Source: Nitrososphaerota archaeon (GTDB taxonomy: Archaea > Thermoproteota > Nitrososphaeria > Nitrososphaerales > UBA183). Taken from it: a DNA stretch of 56,602 nt. Below, one piece after another: positions 40,885-49,375 of this stretch (the stretch's first letter is position 1; each line of letters starts with the position of its first letter). A program made the translations under genes and the position numbers. The notes under the pieces were generated by a model that saw only the letters and a list, made by a program, of their open reading frames with translations, did not search any database and was not told where the DNA came from. The stretch spans positions 1 to 56,602 of the forward strand of contig JAFLZE010000006.1 of NCBI GenBank assembly GCA_029785685.1, read 5' to 3'.

Positions 40885-41316
40885 ATGAGCGAGATGTCCA
40901 CGGCCGAAGACGCGGTAAACGCCCTCGTGGTCGAGATAAGGGTCCTCGAAGGCACATACAACGAGCTCTCGGCGAGGCAGAACCTCCTCGAGCGGGCGAT
41001 GCTCGAAGGGAGGGCCGCCCTCGACGCGATAAAGGGGTTGTCTGGTCAGGACTCAGGCGAGGTACTCACTCAGGTCGGGGGAGGGATCATGCTCAGGTCC
41101 AGCCCGCCCGAGACCGAACGGGTCCTGGTGAGCATCGGCGCCAACGTGGTGGTCGAGAAGTCCAGGGACGAGGCGGTGGCCATCCTCGAAGAGAGGGGGA
41201 GGGACATCGAAAAGACGCTTGTTTCGCTGGTGAATCAGAGGAACGAGATAGCCCAGCGGCTGAACTCGGACAGGGAAGTCCTGAACAGCTACATGGCCCG
41301 AAGCCAGCAGGGGTAG
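40885..41316 (+). CDS. pfdA: Prefoldin subunit alpha
   Basis: A 143-residue coiled-coil protein: an N-terminal helix (ALVVEIRVLEGTYNELSARQNLLERAM), two beta hairpins in the middle (GGIMLRSSPPETERVLVSIGANVVVEKS), and a C-terminal helix (ERGRDIEKTLVSLVNQRNEIAQRL). It holds unfolded proteins for the thermosome. Followed 4 bases later by ftsY. Confidence 0.92.
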   Translation: MSEMSTAEDAVNALVVEIRVLEGTYNELSARQNLLERAMLEGRAALDAIKGLSGQDSGEVLTQVGGGIMLRSSPPETERVLVSIGANVVVEKSRDEAVAILEERGRDIEKTLVSLVNQRNEIAQRLNSDREVLNSYMARSQQG

Positions 41317-41320
41317 CCCT

Positions 41321-42226
41321 TTGTTCGACCGGCTGAAGCAGGCATTCTCTTCGATAACGAGCGCGGTAAAGGAGAAGCAGCTCGGCGGCCAGGACCTCGA
41401 CAAGGCCGTCTTCGACTTCGAGATCTCGCTGATCGAGAGCGATGTCGCCCAGACCGTCGCCGAGGCTCTCACCGCAGAGGTGCAGAAGAGCCTGGCAGGG
41501 ATCAAGGTCGAGCGCTCAGTCGACCCCGCGGAAGTGGTCGGGGAGCGGCTCAGCGCCTCTCTTGAGGCGGCCTTCGCCAAGGCGGGGTCCGTCGACATCG
41601 TGTCGAACATCAAGGAGAAGTCGAAGGCGGGCGACCCCTATGTCATCCTGTTCCTGGGGATCAACGGCACAGGGAAGACGACGACCGTGGCCAAGTTCGC
41701 CAACTTCCTGAAGAAGAGCGGCCTTTCGGTCGTCTGTGCGGCCGGGGACACCCACAGGCCCGGTGCCATCGAGCAGCTGTCAGAGCACGCAGAGAGGCTT
41801 TCCATCAAGGTCGTCTCACAGCGCTATGGGGCGGACCCGGCGGCGGTGGGGCGGGACGGCGTCCTCTACGCGAAGGCGCACCACGTCGACTGCCTCCTGA
41901 TCGACACGGCAGGGAGGATGCAGACCAACCAGAACCTGATGGAAGAGATGTCTAAGATAGGCAGGGTGGTGAAACCTGACTTCCGCATATTCGTGGCCGA
42001 CGCGCTGACCGGGAACGACGCCGTCTCCCAGGCTCAGCTCTTCAACCAGCACGTCGGCTTCGATGGCGCCGTCCTGACCAAGGCTGACGCCGACGTCAGG
42101 GGCGGGGCAGCCCTCTCGATAGTCTACACGACAGGGAAACCAGTCCTCTTCCTGGGGGTAGGGCAGGGGTACGACGACCTGGCCCCCTTCGACTCCAAGG
42201 CGTTTCTAGGGTCGCTGCTGGCCTAG
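41321..42226 (+). CDS. ftsY: Signal recognition particle receptor FtsY
   Basis: A 301-residue SRP GTPase with TTG start. The N domain is short (about 1-90), without an acidic A domain. The G domain has GINGTGKTT (113-121), DTHRPGA, DTAGRMQTNQNLM, TKADADVRGGAALS and the end GQGYDDLAPFD. It docks ribosome-SRP complexes on the membrane. Its last bases overlap the convergent nitrilase-family gene by 4. Confidence 0.95.
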   Translation: MFDRLKQAFSSITSAVKEKQLGGQDLDKAVFDFEISLIESDVAQTVAEALTAEVQKSLAGIKVERSVDPAEVVGERLSASLEAAFAKAGSVDIVSNIKEKSKAGDPYVILFLGINGTGKTTTVAKFANFLKKSGLSVVCAAGDTHRPGAIEQLSEHAERLSIKVVSQRYGADPAAVGRDGVLYAKAHHVDCLLIDTAGRMQTNQNLMEEMSKIGRVVKPDFRIFVADALTGNDAVSQAQLFNQHVGFDGAVLTKADADVRGGAALSIVYTTGKPVLFLGVGQGYDDLAPFDSKAFLGSLLA

Positions 42227-42993
42227 TCGGTCCCGAAGGAGTCCCTGGGATATGTCCTCTTCGCCTCACGCGCCTTCTCCCTGACTATCTCGACGGTGAC
42301 GAAGGGCTCATCGCTGCTCGTCAGCCCTAGGACCTCGCCGTCCGGGTCCACGACCCACCCCAAGCCGCCGAACCTCGCGGCACCGCGTCCTCTCGACCTG
42401 TTCGACGAGAGGCAGTAGGCGCCGGAGACGACGGCGGCCGCCCTCCCGCCGGCAAGCCACTTGTCCACGCCGAGCCCCGTCGCCCTGGGGACCATGATCA
42501 CGTCGGCTCCCTCCTTCCCATAGGCCCTCGCGTTCCAGACAGACCAGAGGTCGCTGCAGATGAGGAACCCGGCCCTCCAGCCGCGGACCTCGAAGGCGGA
42601 GACCTTTCTCTCTCCCCTGGTGTACCAGGGAGCCTCGTAGAACCCGGGCTGGTCAGGGAGGTAGCGCTTCCTGTGGTGCCCAGCTACCTTCCCCCCGGCG
42701 CTCCAGACGAACCCTTCGTTGAACCTCCTCCTGCCGACCTCCACCGGTCTCGACCCGGCCACAAAGGCAACCCCCAGTTCCGGGAGCCTCCCCATCCAGC
42801 GGCCGTGCTCCTCCACCGACCGGTCCCAGACGCCACGGCTGAATCTGCGGCTTGCGAACATCCAACGCACGAAAGGCATCTCCGGGAGCAGGACCAGCCC
42901 GCTGCCCTCGCGCTTCACATGGGTCCCCAGCCGCTCCCACCACTCGCCGAACTCTGACCTGTCGTCCGGCATCTCGCAGACGGTGGCCTTCAT
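42223..42993 (-). CDS. Nitrilase-superfamily carbon-nitrogen hydrolase
   Basis: A 256-residue enzyme with the catalytic triad Glu38 (LLPEMPF), Lys109 (HHRKRYLPDQPGFYE) and Cys146 (AGFLICSDLW). The fold and length fit amidases of the superfamily. Residues around the Cys (ICSDLW instead of CYD-R-F/L-P-E) are less common, so the substrate is open: omega-amidase, carbamoylputrescine-type amidase or another. Convergent with ftsY. Confidence 0.8.
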   Translation of the reverse strand: MKATVCEMPDDRSEFGEWWERLGTHVKREGSGLVLLPEMPFVRWMFASRRFSRGVWDRSVEEHGRWMGRLPELGVAFVAGSRPVEVGRRRFNEGFVWSAGGKVAGHHRKRYLPDQPGFYEAPWYTRGERKVSAFEVRGWRAGFLICSDLWSVWNARAYGKEGADVIMVPRATGLGVDKWLAGGRAAAVVSGAYCLSSNRSRGRGAARFGGLGWVVDPDGEVLGLTSSDEPFVTVEIVREKAREAKRTYPRDSFGTD

Positions 42994-43015
42994 GGTGCCG
43001 GCGCTCCGCCCCCCG

Positions 43016-43729
43016 TCAGTCAGCTTCTTCGCCCAGCCTCCTCCGTTCCTCGCTCACAAGCTCGGTCATGGCCTCGAACGCGCGGCTGGCGTCCTTCATA
43101 CCCACCACCATGATGGTGTCCGTGTAGCAGCTGACGGTGTCTTCGACGTTGACCTTCTTCCTGAACAGCTGGTTGTAGAGGGTGCTGACGCACCCAGGGG
43201 TCGTGACTATCTCGCCGGGGCTGTGGACCGTTATGGCCGCCTCCTCCTCGCCCTCGTCCAGTATCTCGGCGCTCCCCAGGGCCCTCTTGACCATCCGGTG
43301 GAGCCTCTGGTCGAAGATGAGCGTGATGGACGAGATCGACTCCGACACCTGGATGAAGTCTTCGTGGTGAGCTGACAGCAGCGTCCCCACGACCTGGAGG
43401 GTCCTCTTGGTCTTCTCGACTGACACCCTGGAGACGTGGGTCCTGACGTTGACCACGCTCCCGGCGATTACCCTGCCCACATTGGGCGGGGCCGGGGAGT
43501 ATGCGCCTCGGAGCCGCTTGAGGGCCGTCGCCACCCCTACGTCGCTCACCCCCCTGGGCGTCTTCCCCGTCCTGGACGCGACCCTGGGGGCCAGCATCCT
43601 GGCGAGGGCGCTGAGGTTCGCGTAGTCCCTGGCGAGGGCGTCCTGGACCGAGAGGTCGGCGTCCACCTCGTCCCTGACCGCCTTCATGACGGAGGCGGTT
43701 TTGACCAGTTTCGGGTCACGTTTGACCAA
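43016..43729 (-). CDS. ACT-domain protein, possible regulator
   Basis: A 237-residue protein. The N-terminal 90 residues are helical with a possible HTH (LSVQDALARDYANLSALARMLAPRV, then GVSDVGVATALKRL). The rest reads as two regulatory ACT-like repeats: HEDFIQVSESISSITLIFDQRLHRMV and VEDTVSCYTDTIMVVGMKDASRAFEAM. ACT domains bind amino acids. It is divergent from argG, with both starts 59 bases apart across one AT-rich core, so a role in arginine gene control is tempting but unproven. TTG start. Confidence 0.7.
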   Translation of the reverse strand: MVKRDPKLVKTASVMKAVRDEVDADLSVQDALARDYANLSALARMLAPRVASRTGKTPRGVSDVGVATALKRLRGAYSPAPPNVGRVIAGSVVNVRTHVSRVSVEKTKRTLQVVGTLLSAHHEDFIQVSESISSITLIFDQRLHRMVKRALGSAEILDEGEEEAAITVHSPGEIVTTPGCVSTLYNQLFRKKVNVEDTVSCYTDTIMVVGMKDASRAFEAMTELVSEERRRLGEEAD

Positions 43730-43761
43730 AACAGCACTTTCTTGTCCAAAATCTATAAAAG
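43701..43761. promoter_or_regulatory. Divergent promoter of the ACT-domain gene and argG with TTGWCCA repeats
   Basis: TTGACCA at 43701-43707 and 43722-43728 and TTGTCCA at 43742-43748 are spaced 21 and 20 bases apart, two helical turns. The AT-rich CTATAAAAG at 43753-43761 can serve as TATA for argG (start 43789) and, reversed, for the ACT-domain gene (start 43729). The first two repeats overlap that gene's start. Confidence 0.45.
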
Positions 43762-43788
43762 CGTTATCTGGGCCGTCCGGCCTGAAGT

Positions 43789-45033
43789 TTGCGCCGAACC
43801 GTAGCCCTCGCCTTCTCCGGCGGCCTTGACACTTCGGTGTGCGTCAAGTGGCTCCAGGAGAAGTACGACGCCGAGGTCATCACTGTAACCCTCGACCTGG
43901 GCCAGAAGGACGACATGGGCGGGATAGAGGAGCGCTCGAGGCAGATCGGCGCCAGGAACCATTACACCATAGACGCCAAGGAGGAGTTCGTACGCGATTA
44001 CGTCTTCCCTTCTGTCAAGGCCAACGCGCTCTACGAGGAGAAGTATCCGCTCGGCACCGCCCTGGGGAGGCCTCTCATAGGGAAGAAGCTTGTCGAGGTC
44101 GCCGAGAAGGAAGGGGCCACCGCCGTGGCCCACGGCTGCACGGGCAAAGGGAACGACCAGGTGAGGATTGACGTCACTGTGAGGGCGATGAACCCCTCTC
44201 TGCAGGTCATAGCCCCTGTCCGTGAGTGGAACATGAGCAGGGACGAGGAGATAGCCTACGCCCAGCAGCGCGGCCTCCCTGTCAAGCCTTCGAAGTCAAT
44301 CTTCAGCGTCGACCAGAACATATGGGGGAGGTCAGTGGAGAGCGGCCCCCTCGAGAACCCTGATACCGAGCCGCCAGAAGACGCTTTCGAGTGGACGGCC
44401 TCCCCGGAGGAGGCGCCGGACGAGCCGGGATACCTGGAGCTCGGCTTCCAGGAGGGAGTACCCACCAGGATGGACGGGAAGGCCATGGAGCCCCTCGAGC
44501 TGGTCAGCCGGGTCAACGAGGTCGCAGGCGCCCACGGTGTCGGGAGGATCGACCACATCGAAGACAGGCTGGTGGGGATAAAGTCCCGTGAAGTCTACGA
44601 ATGCCCTGCAGCCTCTGTGATCATAGAGGCACACAGAGACCTCGAGAAGCTCGTCCTCACCCGCCACGAGCTCGCGTTCAAGGCGCAGGTCGAAAGGGAG
44701 TGGGCATGGCTGGTCTACTCGGGGCTCTGGTTGGAGCCGCTCCGGCCGGCCCTGGACCGGTTCATCGCAGCCACCCAGCACAGGGTGACCGGCTCTGTGA
44801 AAGTGAAGCTCTACAAGGGGGGCGCCAGAGTCGTCGGCAGGTCGTCGGACTACTCCATCTACGACGTCGGCCTGGCTACCTATGGTCGGGGCTCGACCTT
44901 CGACCAGATGAGCGCGGTCGGATTCATCGAGCTGTGGGGGCTCCAGTCGAGGGTCGCCTCCGGGCTCAGCGCCCAATCCGAGGAAAAAGAAGAGAATGGA
45001 CATCAGAGGGACAAGGCTAAGGAAGCCCAGTGA
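43789..45033 (+). CDS. argG: Argininosuccinate synthase
   Basis: A 414-residue ligase joining citrulline and aspartate with ATP. The N-type PP-loop ALAFSGGLDTSV is at about 6-17. Further blocks are KGNDQVR, KSIFSVDQNIWGRSVESG and TYGRGSTFDQMSAVGFIELWGL. TTG 43789 lies about 28 bases after CTATAAAAG. The last 38 bases overlap argH in another frame. The C-terminus is extended by a charged tail (QSEEKEENGHQRDKAKEAQ). Confidence 0.95.
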   Translation: MRRTVALAFSGGLDTSVCVKWLQEKYDAEVITVTLDLGQKDDMGGIEERSRQIGARNHYTIDAKEEFVRDYVFPSVKANALYEEKYPLGTALGRPLIGKKLVEVAEKEGATAVAHGCTGKGNDQVRIDVTVRAMNPSLQVIAPVREWNMSRDEEIAYAQQRGLPVKPSKSIFSVDQNIWGRSVESGPLENPDTEPPEDAFEWTASPEEAPDEPGYLELGFQEGVPTRMDGKAMEPLELVSRVNEVAGAHGVGRIDHIEDRLVGIKSREVYECPAASVIIEAHRDLEKLVLTRHELAFKAQVEREWAWLVYSGLWLEPLRPALDRFIAATQHRVTGSVKVKLYKGGARVVGRSSDYSIYDVGLATYGRGSTFDQMSAVGFIELWGLQSRVASGLSAQSEEKEENGHQRDKAKEAQ

Positions 45034-46480
45034 CGAGGCCCTCGCCTTCACCTCCTCGATGGCCGACGACGGGCGCATCGCCCGCCAGGTCATCTCGGTG
45101 AACATGGCCCACATGGCAGCCCTGGTCAGGGCGGGGGAGGTGGACCGCCGGGTCGGAGCGAAATGTATGAAGTTCCTGACCGGCGCATCTTCCGAGATCC
45201 CGCCCGGCGTAAAGTCCGAGGACTTCCACCAGCAGCTCGAACAGGAGGCCGTCGACCTCCTCGGGGTTGAGACCGCCGGGTTCCTCAGCTACGGCAAGAG
45301 CAGGAACGACCAGGTCGCCACGGCGATACGCATGGAGCTGCGGGAGTCGGTACTGGTCCTGGCCGGCTCCATCGCCGAGCTCCAGGCGGCGCTGCTGGGG
45401 CAGGCGAAGAAGAACGGCGCAGTGCTGGTGCCTGGGTATACCCACCTCCAGAGGGCGCAGCCCGTGACTTTCGCCCACCATCTATTCGCCCACTTCGACG
45501 CACTCCAGCGCGACGTCGAGAGGGCTCTGGAGCTCTATGCGCGCGTCAACCAGTCTCCCATGGGTTCGGCGGCCATGGCGGGGACGTCGGTGAAGGTCGA
45601 CAGAAGGTACGTCGCAGGCCTCCTCGGGTTCTCAGGCCTGGTCAGAAACGCCATGGACGGCGCCTCCGCCAGGGACGTCGCGGTCGAGTCCCTTTCATGC
45701 GCCACCATCACGGCGCTCGACGTCAGCAGGCTGGCGGAGGAGCTGATACTGTGGAGCTCGTCTGAGTTCGGGTACTTGGAGCTCGCCGACGCATACGCGG
45801 CGTCAAGCAGCATAATGCCCCAGAAGAAGAACGCCGTGGTCGCTGAGATGGCCCGGGCCAAGGCTGGGTCGGTCCTGGGAGGGCTGGTCGCCGCCTGCGC
45901 CATCCTGAAGGCGCTCCCCTATTCATACAATCTCGACCTGCAGGAGGTCACCCCGCACCTCTGGCGTGCCATGGACGACGTGACAAGCGCCGTCAGGCTC
46001 CTCGCAGGCATGGTCGCTTCGGCCTCGCCCAGGAAGGAGCGCCTCTCCTCGGCGGTCCAGGGGGACGGGTCGACGGCCGTCGGCCTCGCCAATCATCTTG
46101 TCAGGGAGCACGGCTTCTCTTTCCGCCAGGCTCACGCCGTGGTAGGGGAGCTGGTCCGCATCTCGGCGGACACAGGCGCGCCCCTTCAGGAAGTGGCTGC
46201 GTCCAAACTGGCGAACGTTTCTGCAGGCTTCGGGAAGAGGGTGGCCCTGGACAGACGGACCATCGAGGCCATCCTCGACCCCGCCCGCTTCCTCGCGAAG
46301 GTCGCGACCGAGGGGGGCGCCAACCCGCGACTGATAGCGAAGGAGCTCGACGCACGCCAACGAGACGTCGCCTCCACTAGGTCCTCGCTCTCCGAGCGGA
46401 AGGCCGCGCTGAGGGCGTCGGAACAGAAGCTGCGCACGACCGCCATGGGCCTGGCCCGGGAGGTGAAGTCAGGAGATTGA
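44996..46480 (+). CDS. argH: Argininosuccinate lyase
   Basis: A 494-residue enzyme of the fumarase/aspartase superfamily that releases arginine and fumarate. Blocks: FLSYGKSRNDQVATA, PGYTHLQRAQPVTFAHH with the catalytic His, and the signature SSSIMPQKKN. The C-terminal 35 residues form a charged helix. It overlaps argG by 38 bases and its TGA overlaps the TTG of lysW. Confidence 0.95.
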   Translation: MDIRGTRLRKPSDEALAFTSSMADDGRIARQVISVNMAHMAALVRAGEVDRRVGAKCMKFLTGASSEIPPGVKSEDFHQQLEQEAVDLLGVETAGFLSYGKSRNDQVATAIRMELRESVLVLAGSIAELQAALLGQAKKNGAVLVPGYTHLQRAQPVTFAHHLFAHFDALQRDVERALELYARVNQSPMGSAAMAGTSVKVDRRYVAGLLGFSGLVRNAMDGASARDVAVESLSCATITALDVSRLAEELILWSSSEFGYLELADAYAASSSIMPQKKNAVVAEMARAKAGSVLGGLVAACAILKALPYSYNLDLQEVTPHLWRAMDDVTSAVRLLAGMVASASPRKERLSSAVQGDGSTAVGLANHLVREHGFSFRQAHAVVGELVRISADTGAPLQEVAASKLANVSAGFGKRVALDRRTIEAILDPARFLAKVATEGGANPRLIAKELDARQRDVASTRSSLSERKAALRASEQKLRTTAMGLAREVKSGD

Positions 46481-46650
46481 ACACAAGCTGCAACGAGTGC
46501 GGAGCCGGTCTGGCCGTACCAGACGATGCCATAGTCGGGGAGCTGGTCTCGTGCAAGGACTGCTCGTCAGAGTACGAGGTAGCGGAGATATCGAACGGCA
46601 CTGCCCTGCTCAAGGCCGCCGAGAAGGTCGGAGAGGACTGGGGAGAATAG
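46477..46650 (+). CDS. lysW: Amino-group carrier protein LysW
   Basis: A 57-residue acidic carrier. It has the zinc ribbon Cys5-x-x-Cys8 and Cys26-x-x-Cys29, and ends in EDWGE, whose terminal Glu gamma-carboxyl receives the amino group of glutamate or aminoadipate. TTG 46477 overlaps the argH stop; the TAG overlaps the GTG of the next gene. It shields the amino group during ornithine (and possibly lysine) synthesis in place of acetylation. Confidence 0.95.
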   Translation: MNTSCNECGAGLAVPDDAIVGELVSCKDCSSEYEVAEISNGTALLKAAEKVGEDWGE

Positions 46651-47501
46651 TGAAGCTCACCATAACCTTCGACAGGCTGAGGTGGGAGGAGAAGGCGCTC
46701 AGCGAAGCCGCCGCGGCTGCCGGGATAGACGCTACGCTGGTCGACGTCAAGGGGCTGGTCTTCGAAGTCCCGAAGAGGCGGCAGGAGTTCGGGGACGTCG
46801 TCCTCCAGCGGTGCATCAGCCACTACCGCTCGTCGAACCTCACCCGAGCTCTCGAAGGGGCGGGGATACAGGTAGTCAACAGCCAGGCGGTGGCTGAGGT
46901 CTGCAGCAACAAGCTCGCCACCACCATCGCGCTCTCGAAGGCGGGGGTGCCTACGCCGCGCACCTTCCTCGCCCTCACATCCGAGGCTGCTGAGGAAGCG
47001 GCCGAGGCCCTCGGCTACCCCCTAGTGCTGAAGCCGTTCACCGGGAGCTGGGGGCGGATGGTGACGGTCGTCCGGGACAGGGAGACCCTCCGGTCATTGA
47101 TCGAATACAAGGAAGAGCTAGCCAACCCACAGGAGCAGCACATGTACTACATGCAGGAGTACGTCAACAGGCCCCCGCGGGACGTCAGGGCTATAGTGGC
47201 CGGGGACAGCATCGTCGCCTGCGTCCACAGGGTCGCTCCGCCAGGGGAGTGGAGGACGAACGTCGCCCGGGGCGCGACATCCGAGGCGTTCAAGCCAGAC
47301 GCCGACCTCACGGAGGTCATCCTGAAGGCCGCCGAGGCCGTGGGGGGAGGCATCCTGGGGGTGGACGCCATGGAGCCAGAGTCAGGCTACCTGGTCCACG
47401 AGGTCAACAACACCGTCGAGTTCAAGGGGGCCCAGTCAGCCGTGGGCTTAGACATCCCCTCAAGGCTGATCGGCTACGTGGCAGGGCTGGCGAGGAGATA
47501 G
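46650..47501 (+). CDS. argX: LysW ligase (ArgX/LysX)
   Basis: A 283-residue ATP-grasp (RimK-type) ligase attaching glutamate or aminoadipate to LysW. Blocks: NLTRALEGAGIQVVNSQAVAEVCSNKLATTIALSKAGVPTP, VLKPFTGSWGRMV, MQEYVNRPPRDVRAIVAG and HEVNNTVEFKG (metal-binding N-x-T-x-E-F-K). GTG at 46650 shares a base with the lysW stop. Because argG and argH are in the same operon, glutamate (ArgX) is the likely substrate; lysine synthesis cannot be ruled out. Confidence 0.88.
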   Translation: MKLTITFDRLRWEEKALSEAAAAAGIDATLVDVKGLVFEVPKRRQEFGDVVLQRCISHYRSSNLTRALEGAGIQVVNSQAVAEVCSNKLATTIALSKAGVPTPRTFLALTSEAAEEAAEALGYPLVLKPFTGSWGRMVTVVRDRETLRSLIEYKEELANPQEQHMYYMQEYVNRPPRDVRAIVAGDSIVACVHRVAPPGEWRTNVARGATSEAFKPDADLTEVILKAAEAVGGGILGVDAMEPESGYLVHEVNNTVEFKGAQSAVGLDIPSRLIGYVAGLARR

Positions 47502-47502
47502 C

Positions 47503-48564
47503 ATGGTCCGCGTGGGTGTGCTCGCAGGCTCCGGGTACATAGGGGGGGAGCTGCTCCGGCTGTTGCTCCAGCACCCCGAGGCAGAGGTGTCCTTCGCCAC
47601 CTCGCGGAGGTACGCGGGGGAGTACGTCTTCAGGGTCCACCCGAACCTTCGGGGGGTCACCGAACTGAAGTTCGTCGCCCTCGATCCGTCCAAGCTCGCA
47701 GACTCAGCGGACGTGGTGTTCGCGGCCCTCCCACACGGCGAGTCTGTGAAGGTGGTCCCCCAGCTGGTCGACTCGGGACTGAAGGTCATCGACCTGAGCG
47801 CCGACTTCAGGCTTGGCGACAGCTCGCAGTATCCGTTCTGGTACGGCTACGAGCACCCGCGCCCGGACCTCCTGGAGAAGTTCGTCCTCTCGATCCCCGA
47901 GCTGAACCGGGACCAGGTGAGGGGGGCCAGGCTGGTGGCCTCGCCCGGATGCATGGCAATCACCACCATACTGGCCCTAGCCCCGTTGTTCAGGACCAAG
48001 TCCCTGGGGGTGGACCCGGAGCACGTGGTGGTCGACGCGAAGGTAGGCTCGTCCGGGTCCGGCGGCAAGCCCTCCCTCGCGACCCACTTCTCAGAGCGCT
48101 TCAGCGTGGTCAGGCCCTATAAGCCGGCTGGCCACAGGCACGCGGCGGAGATAGAGCAGGTCCTCTCGTCCATCGCCGGGACCCGCATCAAGGTCTCGAT
48201 GTCGGCCCACGGCGTGAACATGGTGAGAGGCATCCTGAGCACCTCGCACCTGTTCGCCTCAGGGGAGTTCAAGCCGGTCGACCTGTGGAAGGCCTATCGT
48301 GACGCGTACTCCGGGAGCTACTTCGTCAGGATAGTCAAGGACAGGCAGGGCCCCTTCAGGCTCCCAGACCCTAAGCTGGTCGTAGGCTCAAACTTCTGCG
48401 ACGTAGGGTTCGAGACGGAGGAGAGGACTGGCCGGATAGTCGCCCTCGGCGCGACCGACAACCTGGTCAAGGGGGCTGCCGGGAACGCGGTCCAATCGAT
48501 GAACCTCATGCTGGGCTTCGACGAGAAAGCGGGGCTGGAGATGGCGCCCCTGCATCCGGTGTAG
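47503..48564 (+). CDS. argC: LysW-glutamyl-phosphate reductase (ArgC/LysY)
   Basis: A 353-residue NADPH-dependent reductase. The nucleotide-binding loop is GVLAGSGYIGGELLRLL (about 5-21), the catalytic Cys is in LVASPGCMAITTI (about 147), and late blocks include AHGVNMVRGILST. It reduces the phosphorylated LysW-bound intermediate to the semialdehyde. Starts one base after the ligase stop. Confidence 0.92.
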   Translation: MVRVGVLAGSGYIGGELLRLLLQHPEAEVSFATSRRYAGEYVFRVHPNLRGVTELKFVALDPSKLADSADVVFAALPHGESVKVVPQLVDSGLKVIDLSADFRLGDSSQYPFWYGYEHPRPDLLEKFVLSIPELNRDQVRGARLVASPGCMAITTILALAPLFRTKSLGVDPEHVVVDAKVGSSGSGGKPSLATHFSERFSVVRPYKPAGHRHAAEIEQVLSSIAGTRIKVSMSAHGVNMVRGILSTSHLFASGEFKPVDLWKAYRDAYSGSYFVRIVKDRQGPFRLPDPKLVVGSNFCDVGFETEERTGRIVALGATDNLVKGAAGNAVQSMNLMLGFDEKAGLEMAPLHPV

Positions 48565-48568
48565 CGCG

Positions 48569-49375
48569 ATGAGGGTGGTCGTCAAGGTCGGAGGGAGCCT
48601 GATGAAGGCCGGCGTCCCCGAGCCTCTGGTCAATGACGCAGCCAGGCTGTCTCCATCCAATCAGCTCATCTTGGTGCACGGCGGTGGGGACGTGGTGACA
48701 GAGTATGCCACCAGGCTTGGGAAGGAGCAGCGTTTCGTCGTCTCCCCAGACGGGATCAGGAGCAGGTACACCGACAGGGAGACAGCAGAGATCTACCAGA
48801 TGGTGATGAGCGGCTTCCTGGCTAAGCGCCTGGTGCAGGCTCTCCACAGAGCGGGGCTGAAGGGGGTCTCCCTCGCAGGCGGGGACGGGTCACTAATCAC
48901 AGCCACGCGGAAGTCGAAGCTGGTGATCATAGACGAGAGGGGGAGGAAGGTCGCCATCGAGGGGGGGTATACGGGTAGGGTCCGCGGCGTGGACCCTTCG
49001 CTCTTGGACCTGCTCCTCGGCCGGGGTTACGTCCCTGTAATCTCGCCGGTGGCCATGGGGGAGGAAGGGGAACCGCTCAACATCGACGGGGACAGGGCGG
49101 CGGCATCCGTGGCCGTCGGAGCAGGGGCGGACGCCGTGGTGTTCGCGACCAACGTCGAGGGGCTGAGCCTAGACGGTTCACTCGTCGGGCACCTCTCCGC
49201 AGAAGAGGCTGCGGCCAGCCTCCCGAAGATCGGGTTCGGCATGCAGAAGAAGGTCATGGCTGCGGTGGATGCCGTGAGGGCAGGAGTCAAGGAGGCGGTG
49301 ATATGCTCGGGGACGAGGGAGGGGCCCCTCTCCAGTGCCTTCTCCCACGAGGGGTGCACGGTGATCACACGATGA
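48569..49375 (+). CDS. argB: LysW-glutamate kinase (ArgB/LysZ)
   Basis: A 268-residue amino acid kinase. VVVKVGGSLMKAG at the N-terminus, LVHGGGDVVTEYA near 33-45, and INIDGD-like LNIDGDRAAASVAVGAGADAVVFATNVEG are the acetylglutamate kinase blocks. It phosphorylates the side-chain carboxylate of the LysW-bound amino acid. Its stop overlaps the next ATG (ATGA). Confidence 0.92.
   Translation: MRVVVKVGGSLMKAGVPEPLVNDAARLSPSNQLILVHGGGDVVTEYATRLGKEQRFVVSPDGIRSRYTDRETAEIYQMVMSGFLAKRLVQALHRAGLKGVSLAGGDGSLITATRKSKLVIIDERGRKVAIEGGYTGRVRGVDPSLLDLLLGRGYVPVISPVAMGEEGEPLNIDGDRAAASVAVGAGADAVVFATNVEGLSLDGSLVGHLSAEEAAASLPKIGFGMQKKVMAAVDAVRAGVKEAVICSGTREGPLSSAFSHEGCTVITR

Noticed and set aside
44332..45114. 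Minus-strand open frame of 260 residues inside argG/argH
   Set aside because: Antisense to argG; no independent motif or start signal.
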